A DNA stretch of 64,000 nucleotides, from NCBI GenBank assembly GCA_036927565.1, contig JAYESD010000005.1:92668301-92732300 (forward strand). Direction: 5' to 3'. Source of the DNA: Tuctoria greenei. Its lineage: Eukaryota; Streptophyta; Magnoliopsida; Poales; Poaceae. The translations under genes and the position numbers were made by a program. Shown here piece after piece: positions 56,053-64,000 of this stretch (its first letter is position 1; the number at the start of each line of letters is the position of its first letter). A model generated the notes under the pieces. It was not told the origin of the DNA and did not search any database. It saw only the letters and a program-made list of their open reading frames with translations.

Positions 56053-57034
56053 CTAAGAGAATCGCTGGATGAAGGACCGTAGTGATTCCCCCGATGTTTG
56101 CTTTACAGCAAACATGTCCAGTTCAGTGCCAGGACGGGTATAGGAGCTCCCGAAGTTGGCAGTGAATTGTTGGCATAGTTCCGCCCAACTATTAATGGAG
56201 TCGGGTGGAAGACTCATGAACCAGGACCTTGCAGTCCCGGTTAAAGCCACCGGGAAGTAATTGGCCATTACAGCATCATCACCTCCCGCTGCCAATATGG
56301 CAGTTGAGTAGATTTGAAGAAATTCAGTGGGGTTGACTATCCCATCGAATTTTTCTGGCAAGTGAGGCCGGAACTTCTGTGGCCATCTGACCATGCGTAA
56401 ATGCATGGCCAGGGCAGAACAACCTCCTCCTGCTCCTTGAGGAGCAGGGTTGTCCCGAGCCTCTCACCTTTCGCGAGCACGCTCGATATGGACACGGTCG
56501 TCCTGTTGCCGGTAACGGCGATACAGTTTCGACCGCAGGTCAGGAGTCAGAATCCTAGTGATGGTATGAGTGCGTCGCTCCCCGGGGGGCAACGAAGTCA
56601 CCTGCTGGGAGGCAGCACGTCTCCTTTGTTGAGAAGCTTGCGGACCAAGTGGACCGGACAAGGTCCATCGTTGTGAAGGTGCTCGCCCTGAAGGGGGAGG
56701 ACCTTGATTACTGATGCCTGCAGCCGCAGCTGCGACCAGATGGTCGACATCAGCCCTCCACTGCTCCTTAGAACCCTGGAGTGCACCTGGAGGTGTTGGA
56801 TGTTGCAGAAGAGCTCGCGCAGGAATGAGCATGTGCTCGGGGTTGTTGTTTGCTGATGCGATGATCGACGCAGATGCCCCATCTCGTTGATCGGCATTGT
56901 TTGACGGAACAGATGGTGCTACAGTGCCTGCTGGAGAAATTGGCACCTGCTAGCTGCTGAACGTTGAAGGGGTTGCCTCCAGCAGGTTGTTCAGCACGAT
57001 TGCCGTTGGATGATCCAGCAGCTGAATTCACCAT
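56053..57034 (-). pseudogene. Gag of Tat element 2
   Basis: The likely start ATG is at 57034-57032 (MVNSAAGSSNGNRAEQ). The N-terminal portion has frame changes near 56945 and 56460. The capsid core is intact from 56406: MRMVRWPQKFRPHLPEKF-like, PTEFLQIYSTAILAAGGDDAVMANYFPVALTGTARSWFMSLP, SWAELCQQFTANFGSSYTRPGTELD. A TAG (about 56053) interrupts SQVRNTIPSI before it continues at 55977. Confidence 0.85.
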
Positions 57035-57054
57035 CTTGTGATCTCGGGATTGCT

Positions 57055-57072
57055 CCCCTACTTGGCGCGCCA
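57055..57072 (-). promoter_or_regulatory. PBS of Tat element 2
   Basis: Minus strand TGGCGCGCCAAGTAGGGG, two bases from the LTR, matching element 1 in its first ten bases. Confidence 0.8.
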
Positions 57073-57074
57073 AA

Positions 57075-57926
57075 TGTCGAAGTGTTTGATATGACACTTC
57101 CCCCGGACCCGCTGAGAAGCAGCCTGCTGAGGTTCTTTTATGGTTGGGGCACGCAAAGATCAAGATCAAGATGGTGACCTCAGAGATTTACGTGGTTCGG
57201 GCCGCCTGAGCGTAACACCCTACTCCATGGGATGTGTAATTGTATTGAGCGAGTGCATTCGCTAGGGTCAGGTCGAATCCGCCTAGCTTCGATCGTCGAT
57301 GTTCGTGCGGTGCAGCCCTTTTATAGTTCTAAGGACTGACCATTACAAAGCTGGCTTGACCCGACATGTGGCCCTGGCATGCTTAATGACCTAATACACT
57401 GTTTAAAGAGTATTAAGTACAATTAATAGAGTGGTAACGTGCCTTCATGGTAGCGTTACCCCTATTAACGGTGCACTGATCGTGTGTCATTAATATGGTA
57501 TTAATGACACATTATCAGACCTTGTAACTGCCGCTTTAACCATCCTTGAATGTCTGTAATGGTCATGATTGGCTTGTATTTCTGTTGGTGATGAAGGTCC
57601 AGAGGCTCCACACGTGGCAGATCTGGAGCTTTTCCTTGCGGGAGGGTAGGTCCGGGGTTGTTGTACACATGTCGGTAGCGGAGCTCCTCTCTGACGGGGG
57701 CTAGGTCCGGGGCTGTTGTACACGTGTAGTCGCCGGATCTTCCCTTGGTTGGGAGTTTTGTTCCGGTCTTATTTTACACGTGTTAACCCGGGAGTCAGCC
57801 ATATGAGGGGTGCGGGTCCGGTGCAACGTGACATGTGAGACCTGCAAGGGCCTTCCACTCTGACGGGTGAAACTTTCTTACGCTTTTTGCGGTATCGTGG
57901 GGTACCCGGTACGTAGGGTACCGACA
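57075..57926 (-). repeat. 5' LTR of Tat element 2
   Basis: 852 bp, plus strand TGTCGAAGTG…GTACCGACA. A minus-strand TATA box TATAAAAGG lies at 57318-57326. It ends directly at the TSD GTCAC. Confidence 0.94.
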
Positions 57927-57931
57927 GTCAC

Positions 57932-59702
57932 TGTTATGCACAGCAACTAAGATAAATTCAAACCTAATCCAAGTTGATTTTGGTGATGAAGCATGTATAA
58001 GAATTAAGGTTTATCAAGAGGTCAAACTATAAGAACATCAAGAGAAAAACAAATTCTATACAAGAACTACAGAAAAGGGTCTATGTTAGCTTCCACTTCT
58101 GGTAGAAAAGGATTGGGTTCATTAAGGTGGATTTAGGAGTAATGTTTCTATGGTCATCTATGTAACTTTCATGTAGGGGAAAGTACAAATTAGAGATTCG
58201 GTGAGGAGCAAACCTAATGAGCCTGGGATTGTTACAGTACACAACTGTGGTCAAGTGAAAGGTTTTAGCAAAATTTCAGCTAAAGCAACAGTAGAATATG
58301 GTCTACAAAGTTCCACAAGGCTTTAAGCTTCACTAATTTCTCATGGAAAACATGGAGCTTTAACATAGGCAACAGTTGGTTTTCTGTTTAGAGAAGTTCG
58401 AAAAGAATCCAACAAAATTGGTTTCATAATTTTCTAAGCATTCTACCACTAGATATGAATTTTACAAGTTTCACTAGTTTTTCTGATTTAGTTTCTATTA
58501 TTTTTGGACATTTTATGGATATAGGACAAAAGCACACAATTTGACTTGGTTAAGCACCTCCAATGAGGTTGAAATTTTTACTGGAAACCCTGAGGTACTA
58601 ATGGAAGAGATTGGCCAAGTTTGAGAATTTTCATGTAGTGGAACTCCTGGTATAAAATTCTAAATCTTTTGCTTCAAAGAATTAATTTGTACTACTGGAT
58701 ACCACAGGTCCAGATATGGTTCTAAAAAATGTTGTTTGAGATTTTTTGGAGTTTTCTTCTCGTCTCTATGATTTTTCAAAGTTTGCATAGTTTTTGGAAT
58801 TATTTTCTTCTTGGAAATTCTAATGATTGCGAGCTGACTCAATCTTTGACTAACAGACGGGCCCGTGGCCTTTCATCCATTGGCTGACAGAGGGCCCCCT
58901 TCACTTAAACGGACCAACCAAAGTGAAGCAACACGAGAAACAGAGTTAGAAGCGCACAGGCATAAGAGATCCGGTGGGTGCAGAAGATCCCACCCGTCTT
59001 CAACCCTGGGCAGCGGAGGCCGCTGCCCCATGGGCGGCGGCGCAGCTCGCCGGCACCTCACCAGAGACGGCGAGAGGCGGTGAGGCTGGGCCCAGGATGA
59101 CCGGCGCAACCATGGGAGCACGATGATCTAGCCGGGTGGTGCAGCACTTGCCGGAATAGGGCCGGCGGCGGCCGCTCTATGGCGGCCAACTCCGACGAGC
59201 ATCAACTTGGCAACCAATTGAAGAGATGGATCAGAATTTGATCGTACAGCAGCAGGATTACATGTATAATAAGATTATGGACTAAAATGTAGGATTCGCT
59301 TGAAATCAGAATTCAACCCTGACCTAGGTGAAACAGAGCCGCGGTGTGGAAAACTTGCCGTTTGACTCCTATACTCGATCATTGCCTCTGGTTTTTGTTC
59401 TTGGTGATGCGCAATGACCTGTCCGGTGAGGCAAGCCTATGAAATGAATATAGCAATCTGGGACAGCAAGAATAACGTTGGGCGAACCTTGTCAGGGTAA
59501 TTTCTGAGCGGGCGAGTGCCTGAGCCGGTCGAGCATCGTTGCGGCGTGGTGATGAATCAACCGAAGGTGAAGAAGGGAAATCCACCGTGGAGCAACTTGG
59601 GAAGGCAAGGAACGGGCTGGCACCAGCTCGAGGACGAAGAGCAAGTCTTGGCGATACTTGCAGCACCCTTGGCCGAGCTGCAAAGGGGAGGAAAGACCTG
59701 GT
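57932..59702. other. Unassigned sequence between Tat element 2 and copia D
   Basis: 57932-58850 is AT-rich without genes. 58880-59250 is GC-rich (ggcggcggcgcagctcgccgg), possibly a gene fragment or retroelement leader, but no frame shows a domain. 59380-59700 has ORFs on both strands without recognisable features. Left-hand continuation across Tat element 2 is 35643 and before. Confidence 0.4.
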
Positions 59703-60253
59703 TGTTAGGAAATCCCACCTGCCAAAACAGGTGAAGAATATTAGGAAATCAAAAATATCAAAATCAGATTATAGTAATGACCACGGGTTTAGCAAAGGGA
59801 TCGATTGCTATGGCAATCGATCCGATCTCCTGCTAACTCTTTTCCCAAATCCCTGATTGGGGGATTCCAATGCCATAATTGGGAGGCCCCCTGGCACCCT
59901 CATACTCGATATATGCAGAGGCTCCTGCCTCCTTCAGTCTACCCGACCTAAGCATAGGCAAGAGCATCAAGTCAGAGGTTCCGATCACCTAGGAGGGAAG
60001 TCAGGGGAAGGACCTCCCACTGCTTCACCGTCGTTTTGCGCCGGTGACTACGACTACACCACCATGGAGAACTTCGGCGCCTTGATCGTCGTCGTTGAGG
60101 AGATGGCAGCCAACATGGCTAAAAAGGGTATGTTCATGTCCTAATCTCTTAGCCTAAGTTGATTGATGTTTGTTGTAATGTATGTTCTATGTTTTGATCC
60201 AATCCGAACCTAAAAGCTAATCAAGTCTTAGCTAATTGCTCTCAGTTTTTACA
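59703..60253 (+). repeat. 5' LTR of copia D
   Basis: 551 bp, TGTTAGGAAATCCC…CTCAGTTTTTACA, the same length as copia B's LTR though the sequences have diverged. U3 contains a perfect hairpin (59798-59823: 11-bp arms ggatcgattgc, loop tatg). The left boundary is inferred from the TGTTAG/TACA ends and the length match; the second LTR is outside the window. Confidence 0.72.
60064..60127 (+). CDS. Putative gag exon 1 of copia D, inside the LTR
   Basis: The ATG at 60064 sits in strong context (accATGG), with no earlier ATG after the TATA-like gatatatg at about 59908. It reads MENFGALIVVVEEMAANMAKK plus one base and meets GTATGT (60128). Splicing to the acceptor at 61970-61971 (actcttttcag) would continue in frame as D-S-S-S-G-Q-N and then the gag core LTENNYGEWREKLEV. 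Copia B's LTR has the same design and phase (ATG 30784, donor 30824). The intron (60128-61971) would remove the PBS and the hairpin array. Confidence 0.6.
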
Positions 60254-60257
60254 TCAA

Positions 60258-60270
60258 TGGTATCAGAGCC
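60258..60270 (+). promoter_or_regulatory. PBS of copia D
   Basis: TGGTATCAGAGCC four bases after the LTR end TTTTTACA; initiator tRNA-Met type. Confidence 0.92.
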
Positions 60271-61434
60271 ACCTTGATTAATTTTAGGTTTCGGTCTCCT
60301 AAGTTTCTCTAATTCCTCAGTATTGATCTCTACTGCAGAAAGGAAGAATAAGAATCACTATACTTAGGATTTCGGGTTTCAACCCGAAATCGGGTACTAA
60401 GCTTCCTAGTCACCAAATTAGGACCCTTGGGTCAACAAATAAGGATCAAATTTTGATCGAATCAAACACACAGAGAAAGATTCATGCTCAGATCAAATAG
60501 CTTAGAAAGGGGATTAGAACTTATCTCAAATCCGGCGCCTCGGTCTATTCACGTCCAAGCCTTGCGCTTGACGGTGGATCAGCGCACCCCGATTCTGGAA
60601 CCCATCTCTCCGATGGACGATGGAGGCTCTCGGGTTTGAACCCTACGCCGGCCTCCATACGCAAAGTCCACCCGACGGTCGACGAGAATGCGCCGAGCGG
60701 TGTGTGGCCTTGCGCTAGTCGGAACTCAGCCCGCGCCACTAGGGAGGTCGCCGGAACCCTAGGGTTCCCGGTCGAGCCAAAAACCTAGCGGGTTTCCGGG
60801 GCCCCTTCCTCGATCCATGGCCGACAAGCCTACCCGACGACGAGCCGCGCTTCGGCGAACTCGTGCGGTGGCATTAGGGGCCGCGGCGGCACTGCAGCTC
60901 TCCTGGCGGCGGCGGCAGATCTCGCCTCTCTCGGCTTCTTCGGCGCAGAGGAGAGGACGAGGGGGTCGGGGAGGCGACGAATATGCTAGGGTTACGGCCC
61001 TCTCGGCAGTTTTGCCCCTCCGACGGTAAATCCCAACTGCCCGGATCAAATAAGTGACGCGTACTGGAAAAACCATGACCGTCAGATCAGAATCATGTGG
61101 CTCACAGCCGACGGCGCAGCACCGGGCTTAACGGGCCGCTTGGGCCGCCCTTTTGTTTTGCCAGGAATTTAGTATTTTTCTTAACGCGCTAATGGGCTGA
61201 AATCAGAGGAAGGCTGGGCTGCAGAGCACCAGTTCTCTTTTTATTTTCCTGAATTTTTCCTCAGTGGGCTGGGCCATCACGGAAGTTTATATGGGCTGGT
61301 TTTCTTTTAATCAGTTTTCTCCACATTTTAGCTTTTGGGCTGGGCCAGTTCAGGAGTTTTGGGCTGAATTATTTTCAGCAGTGGGTGTTTCATAAATTAG
61401 ATAATGAGCAAAAATAAAATTTGTGGGACCCACT
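60271..61434 (+). other. Leader of copia D, upstream part
   Basis: 60271-60540 is AT-rich with a hairpin gatttcgggtt/aacccgaaatc (60368-60391). 60540-61080 is GC-rich with short ORFs lacking domains. 61130-61385 contains about eight tgggcc/tgggct motifs. No gene is supported. Confidence 0.5.
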
Positions 61435-61575
61435 GATTTAATTTACTTGGCTGAGAAAATTAAATTAGTTTTGTTTGATGTATTGAAAATTTTTGATGTA
61501 ATGTTATATATATATATATAAGTATTGCTATTATTGTTAAATTAGTAGATTTTCTCAGTCATTAAATTAAATTTG
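61435..61575. repeat. Imperfect inverted repeat in the copia D leader
   Basis: gatttaatttacttggctgagaaaat (61435-61460) pairs with the reverse complement of attttctcagtcattaaattaaatt (61549-61573); arms about 35 nt with several mismatches, apex containing tatatatatata. Outer flanks taatgagcaa (61402-61411) and ttgctcataa (61628-61637) are also complementary. Confidence 0.7.
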
Positions 61576-61659
61576 CTGTAGAATCAATTTTAGAATTATT
61601 TCAGTATTGAAAATACTTAGAGATAAATTGCTCATAATTTTGCTTCCGCTGTTTTAATC

Positions 61660-61892
61660 ATCATAATAATTTTATTGAGTAGCCAACGTGAAAAATAAAA
61701 TTATTGTGATTTATGGTAAAATTTTGATAAGTAGCCAACGTGAAAATCAAAATTTTTGCCATATTCAGTTTGTATTTTATGTTTCCATGGTAAATTGTGT
61801 TAAGCAGCCAACGTGAACAACACTATTTGCTATGTTTGAAATTGCTATCATAGAAATTATGTTGAGTAGCCAACGTGAAAAACATAATTTAT
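61660..61892 (+). ncRNA. Tandem array of four covarying stem-loops in the copia D leader
   Basis: Four units with 17-nt loops at 61677-61693 (GAGTAGCCAACGTGAAA), 61729-61745 (AAGTAGCCAACGTGAAA), 61802-61818 (AAGCAGCCAACGTGAAC) and 61864-61880 (GAGTAGCCAACGTGAAA). Stems: unit 1, 17 pairs (61660-61676 with 61694-61710, one G-U); unit 2, 11 pairs plus 4 more after an internal loop (61718-61728 with 61746-61756; 61713-61716 with 61759-61762); unit 3, 15 pairs of 16 positions (61786-61801 with 61819-61834); unit 4, 10 pairs (61854-61863 with 61881-61890). Counting from the loop, pair 2 is T-A/A-T/T-A/T-A, pair 3 is A-T/G-C/G-C/G-C, pair 5 is T-A/T-A/G-C/A-T. Sequence changes while pairing is kept, so RNA structure is the likely selected feature. 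It lies 80-310 nt before the gag splice acceptor. Confidence 0.8.
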
Positions 61893-61971
61893 CATGCTTA
61901 GTTTTTTATTAATTTGTTTTGTTCTCTTTATTATGCATTCACTTATGTCTGTACATGTTTACTCTTTTCAG

Positions 61972-62620
61972 ACAGTTCCTCAGGGCAAAATGCCAACCAC
62001 AGTTTACTCAGTCACATTTCCCAGCTCACTGAAAACAACTATGGGGAATGGAGAGAGAAATTAGAGGTCGCATTGGCCGTTGTTGAGCTGGACTTAGCCT
62101 TGACAGAGCCACGTCCGGTGGCTCCAGTGGCAATCATTGTTGTGAGAGGCTATGGCTTTGTGGTACTCATTCATCCTCTCCTGAAAAGGGTGCTGAGGAA
62201 ACTCAGCAAGCTTATCAAGAGAGGATGAATGAGTACCACAAAGCCATAGCCTCTCACAACAATGATTGCTCTAAGTGGAATGCATCAAACAGGAAATGTT
62301 TGATGATCATTAAGACCAACATCTGCACTGCAATTAAGGGTGCAATTAAGGGAGCAATTGGTGATTGTGAGACTACCACAGAGTACCTTCAGAAAATCAA
62401 GAACACCTACACAGGTTCTACTAAGACCACAACAAGCACTCTTATTGAGCAGCTTGTTACTCAGAGGTTTTCTGGAGGTAGTGTTCGGGATCATATCCTG
62501 AAGATGACCAACATAAATGGCAAACTTAGTGGGATGAACATGGAGGTGAAGGATGAGTTTCTCATCCATCTCATCTTCAAATCTCTCCCAAAGGAATATG
62601 AGACATTTGTGGTCAACTAA
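61972..62620 (+). pseudogene. Gag (main exon) of copia D
   Basis: Begins after the acceptor actcttttcag. SQLTENNYGEWREKLEVALAVVELDLALTEPRP is the UBN2-type gag start. A 51-bp inverted insertion (62130-62180) then breaks the sequence and frame. The second frame continues SPEKGAEETQQAYQERMNEYHKAIASHNNDCSKWNASNRKCLMIIK, then LVTQRFSGGSVRDHILKM and FKSLPKEYETFVVN, ending in TAA at 62618-62620 where related gags read Tyr (VVNYN). The remainder continues in the next frame at 62621. Confidence 0.85.
62130..62269. repeat. 51-bp perfect inverted repeat inside gag of copia D
   Basis: 62130-62180 is the exact reverse complement of 62219-62269, 51/51, with a 38-nt loop. The right arm encodes normal gag (QERMNEYHKAIASHNND) and the left arm is the foreign inverted copy. 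Confidence 0.97.
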
Positions 62621-63469
62621 AATTCCAACCCAGAAAATTGGAATTTAGAAAAGGTTATGGCTATGTGTGTGCAAGAAGAGGAGAGGCTTAAGACAGCTCG
62701 AGGTGACTCAGTTAATTTTGTGAAGGGCAAGAGGAATTTCCATCCAAAGCCCAAGCAAAATTCTCAGAATGACAAAGGAAAGGGCAAGGCACCTCAACAG
62801 CCACAAACTCAGCCTAGGCCTGATATGAAAGAACTGATGGCAAAAGGAGTGTGCTTCTTCTGCCAGGATCCAGGTCATCAACAGAAGGATTGCATTGGCT
62901 TTTTGAAGTGGTGCAACAAAAGAGGTAATGACTTGGTAACTTACATAGATGAATCCCTGTACTTAGAAAACTCTTCATCTTCATGGTGGATTGACTCAGG
63001 AGCAACTGTGCATGTTACTCATTCTTGGCAGGGGTTGACTATAAGGAGGAGCCTAGGAAGAGGAGAAAGGAGAATTAGATTTGCGGATGGACATGAAGCG
63101 GAAGTAGAAGCCATTGGAGATGTTCCTTTAGATTTACAAGACATCTTTGTACTTACACTTCATGATGTTCTTTATGTACCCGCACTTAAGAGAAACTTAA
63201 TTTCAGTGTCATGTTTAGATGATTATGGATTTGTGTGCCATTTTGGCAAAGGCAAGTGTGTCATTAAGTTTGATAATAAAATAGTGGGTCTTGCTTTACG
63301 TCGAGATCAACTTTATTTATTATCTACGCACGACAATGTGAATGAGATAACCGATATCCAAAACTCATCACGCAATGACTCAAGTTTCCAAAAGCGCAAA
63401 CGAATCGATCACGAAATGTCATCGAAATTATGGCATTGTCGCTTTGTCCATATTTCGAGGGGGGATTGA
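62621..63469 (+). pseudogene. Zinc knuckle, protease and GAG-pre-integrase of copia D
   Basis: NPENWNLEKVMAMCVQEEERLK finishes the gag core. The knuckle CFFCQDPGHQQKDC (C-x2-C-x4-H-x4-C) is near 62850. The protease has WWIDSGATVHVTHSW (active DSG) and continues to VLYVPALKRNLISVSCLDDYGF. GAG-pre-integrase follows with RRDQLYLLST and SSKLWHCRFVHISRG. The frame stops at 63467-63469 because the G run has one base too few compared with the family sequence GGIERLI. Confidence 0.88.
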
Positions 63470-64000
63470 ACGACTCATCTCGCAATCAATTCTTCCTCAG
63501 TTAGATTTTTCGAACTCATACGAATGCATAGACTGCATTAAAGGAAAATTCGTTAAGAAAAATGCCAAACGAAGCACGGGAACCTTAGAATTAATACACA
63601 CAGACATATGTGGTCCTTTTCCCATAGTCTCCATTGATGGTTTTGACTCATTCATAACCTTCACGGATGAATACACTCGTTATGGCTACATTTATCCAAT
63701 CAAGGATCGTTCCGAAGCATTGGATAAATTTAAGATCTTTAAGGCTGAAGTTGAAAATATGCATGACACTAAGATTAAAGTTGTTAGGTCAGATCGTGGT
63801 GGAGAATACTACGGTCGACACACCCCATATGGCCAAGTACCTGGACCATTTGCACGGTTTTTACAGGAACATGGCATAGTCGCTTAGTACTCCATGCCGG
63901 GCAAACCTCAGCAGAATGGAGTCACGGAACGTCGCAACCGCACTCTCATGGACATGGTTAGATCCATGCTTAGTCATTCGGATCTTCCGGTTAGCTTATG
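63440..64000 (+). pseudogene. Integrase of copia D (partial)
   Basis: GGIERLISQSILPQLDFSNSYECIDCIKGKF, ELIHTDICGPFP (first Asp), FTDEYTRYGYIYPI, VVRSDRGGEYYGRHTPYGQVPGPFARF (second Asp), then GIVA-TAG at 63885-63887 (CAG to TAG), continuing in frame PQQNGVTERRNRTL (Glu) to the window edge. Confidence 0.9.

Larger units (their letters stand above)
35649..57926 (-). mobile_element. Tat-lineage Ty3/gypsy element 2, nested and integrase-less
   Basis: A minus-strand element bounded by LTRs 35649-36502 (3') and 57075-57926 (5'), flanked by GTCAC at 35644-35648 and 57927-57931 (exact TSD). Minus the 12.2-kb SIRE insertion it is about 10.1 kb. Contents from the right: PBS, gag, protease (split by the insertion), RT, RNase H, then the plus-strand antisense gene. 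Integrase and the pol-antisense spacer found in element 1 are missing. The LTRs differ at roughly 75 of 853 sites by eye, so it is clearly older than its guest. Confidence 0.94.
59703..64000 (+). mobile_element. Copia element D (5' part; runs off the right edge)
   Basis: LTR 59703-60253, PBS 60258, a 1.65-kb leader, gag, zinc knuckle, protease and most of integrase in plus orientation. Its integrase is close to that of copia B (for example VVRSDRGGEYYGRHTPYGQVPGPFARF in both). RT, RNase H and the 3' LTR are beyond base 64000. Several lesions (51-bp inverted repeat and TAA in gag, a missing base in the G run near 63463, TAG at 63885) make this copy defective. Confidence 0.9.

Noticed and set aside
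60545..61076. ORFs in the GC-rich part of the copia D leader
   Set aside because: No domain, disagreement between strands and position within the predicted intron.
61660..61892. CRISPR-like or satellite reading of the four repeats
   Set aside because: Spacing is irregular, only the 17-nt loop is shared, and flanking sequences are self-complementary; a plant retrotransposon leader is no CRISPR context.
61914..61971. ATG at 61914 as gag start of copia D
   Set aside because: The residues before the acceptor (FCSLYYAFTYVCTCLLF) are translation of an intron-like pyrimidine-rich stretch; gag similarity starts after 61971.

Overview
This is nuclear DNA from a flowering plant, most likely a grass. 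Evidence is the dense nest of LTR retrotransposons, the CACTA transposon, foldback MITEs, and GT-AG introns. About 85% of the window is recognisable transposable element. Nothing resembles bacterial operons, CRISPR, rRNA or tRNA genes. I recognise one plausible host gene, a small secreted cysteine-rich peptide at 32108-32510. Species cannot be fixed from the sequence alone; the element repertoire (Tat-type gypsy with antisense gene, SIRE-type copia with a third ORF) fits Poaceae.

Layout. (1) 1-11552: Tat-lineage Ty3/gypsy element on the minus strand, cut by the window's left edge. Order from its 5' LTR (10510-11552): PBS, gag, protease, RT, RNase H, integrase, then an antisense gene on the plus strand (114-3170). 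(2) 11553-12813: spacer with a small MITE, a 30-C homopolymer and a CACTA end fragment. (3) 12814-18709: complete CACTA (En/Spm) element with TSD AGG, decayed TNP2 transposase and a second intron-containing gene. (4) 18710-22132: transposon debris with a palindromic repeat cluster. (5) 22133-27330: truncated minus-strand SIRE-type copia (A), inserted into (6) a plus-strand copia (B) that survives from 27331 to 30951. (7) 30952-35643: the most host-like stretch, with the cysteine-rich peptide gene and a foldback MITE with 8-bp TSD. (8) 35649-57926: a second Tat element on the minus strand, both LTRs present, TSD GTCAC, no integrase. Its protease is split by (9) a complete 12.2-kb SIRE-type copia (C, 42896-55051, TSD AGTGT), with gag, pol and a third ORF. 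(10) 57932-59702: unassigned. (11) 59703 to the right edge: copia D, same family as B, with LTR, PBS, long leader, gag, protease and start of integrase.

Relative ages agree with the nesting. By eye the LTRs of the outer Tat element differ at about 9% of sites, those of the inner SIRE element at about 3%. Many disabling changes are C-to-T or G-to-A transitions (TGG to stop, CAG to TAG, protease Asp to Asn), as expected of methylated, silenced DNA.

The most interesting signal is in copia D. Its LTR carries an ATG in strong context (60064) followed by a GTATGT donor; a good acceptor at 61970-61971 joins it in frame to gag. Copia B's LTR has the same arrangement in the same phase. The implied intron contains the PBS and, just before the acceptor, four tandem stem-loops. 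Their 17-nt loops are nearly identical (RAGYAGCCAACGTGAAM) while their stems differ but stay paired. That is covariation, the mark of selected RNA structure. The array would be present only in unspliced, reverse-transcribable RNA, so a genomic-RNA selection (packaging) signal is a natural hypothesis. Other leads are a U3-like promoter cluster copied upstream of the third ORF of SIRE element C, a 51-bp perfect inverted repeat in gag of D, and the cysteine-rich peptide gene.
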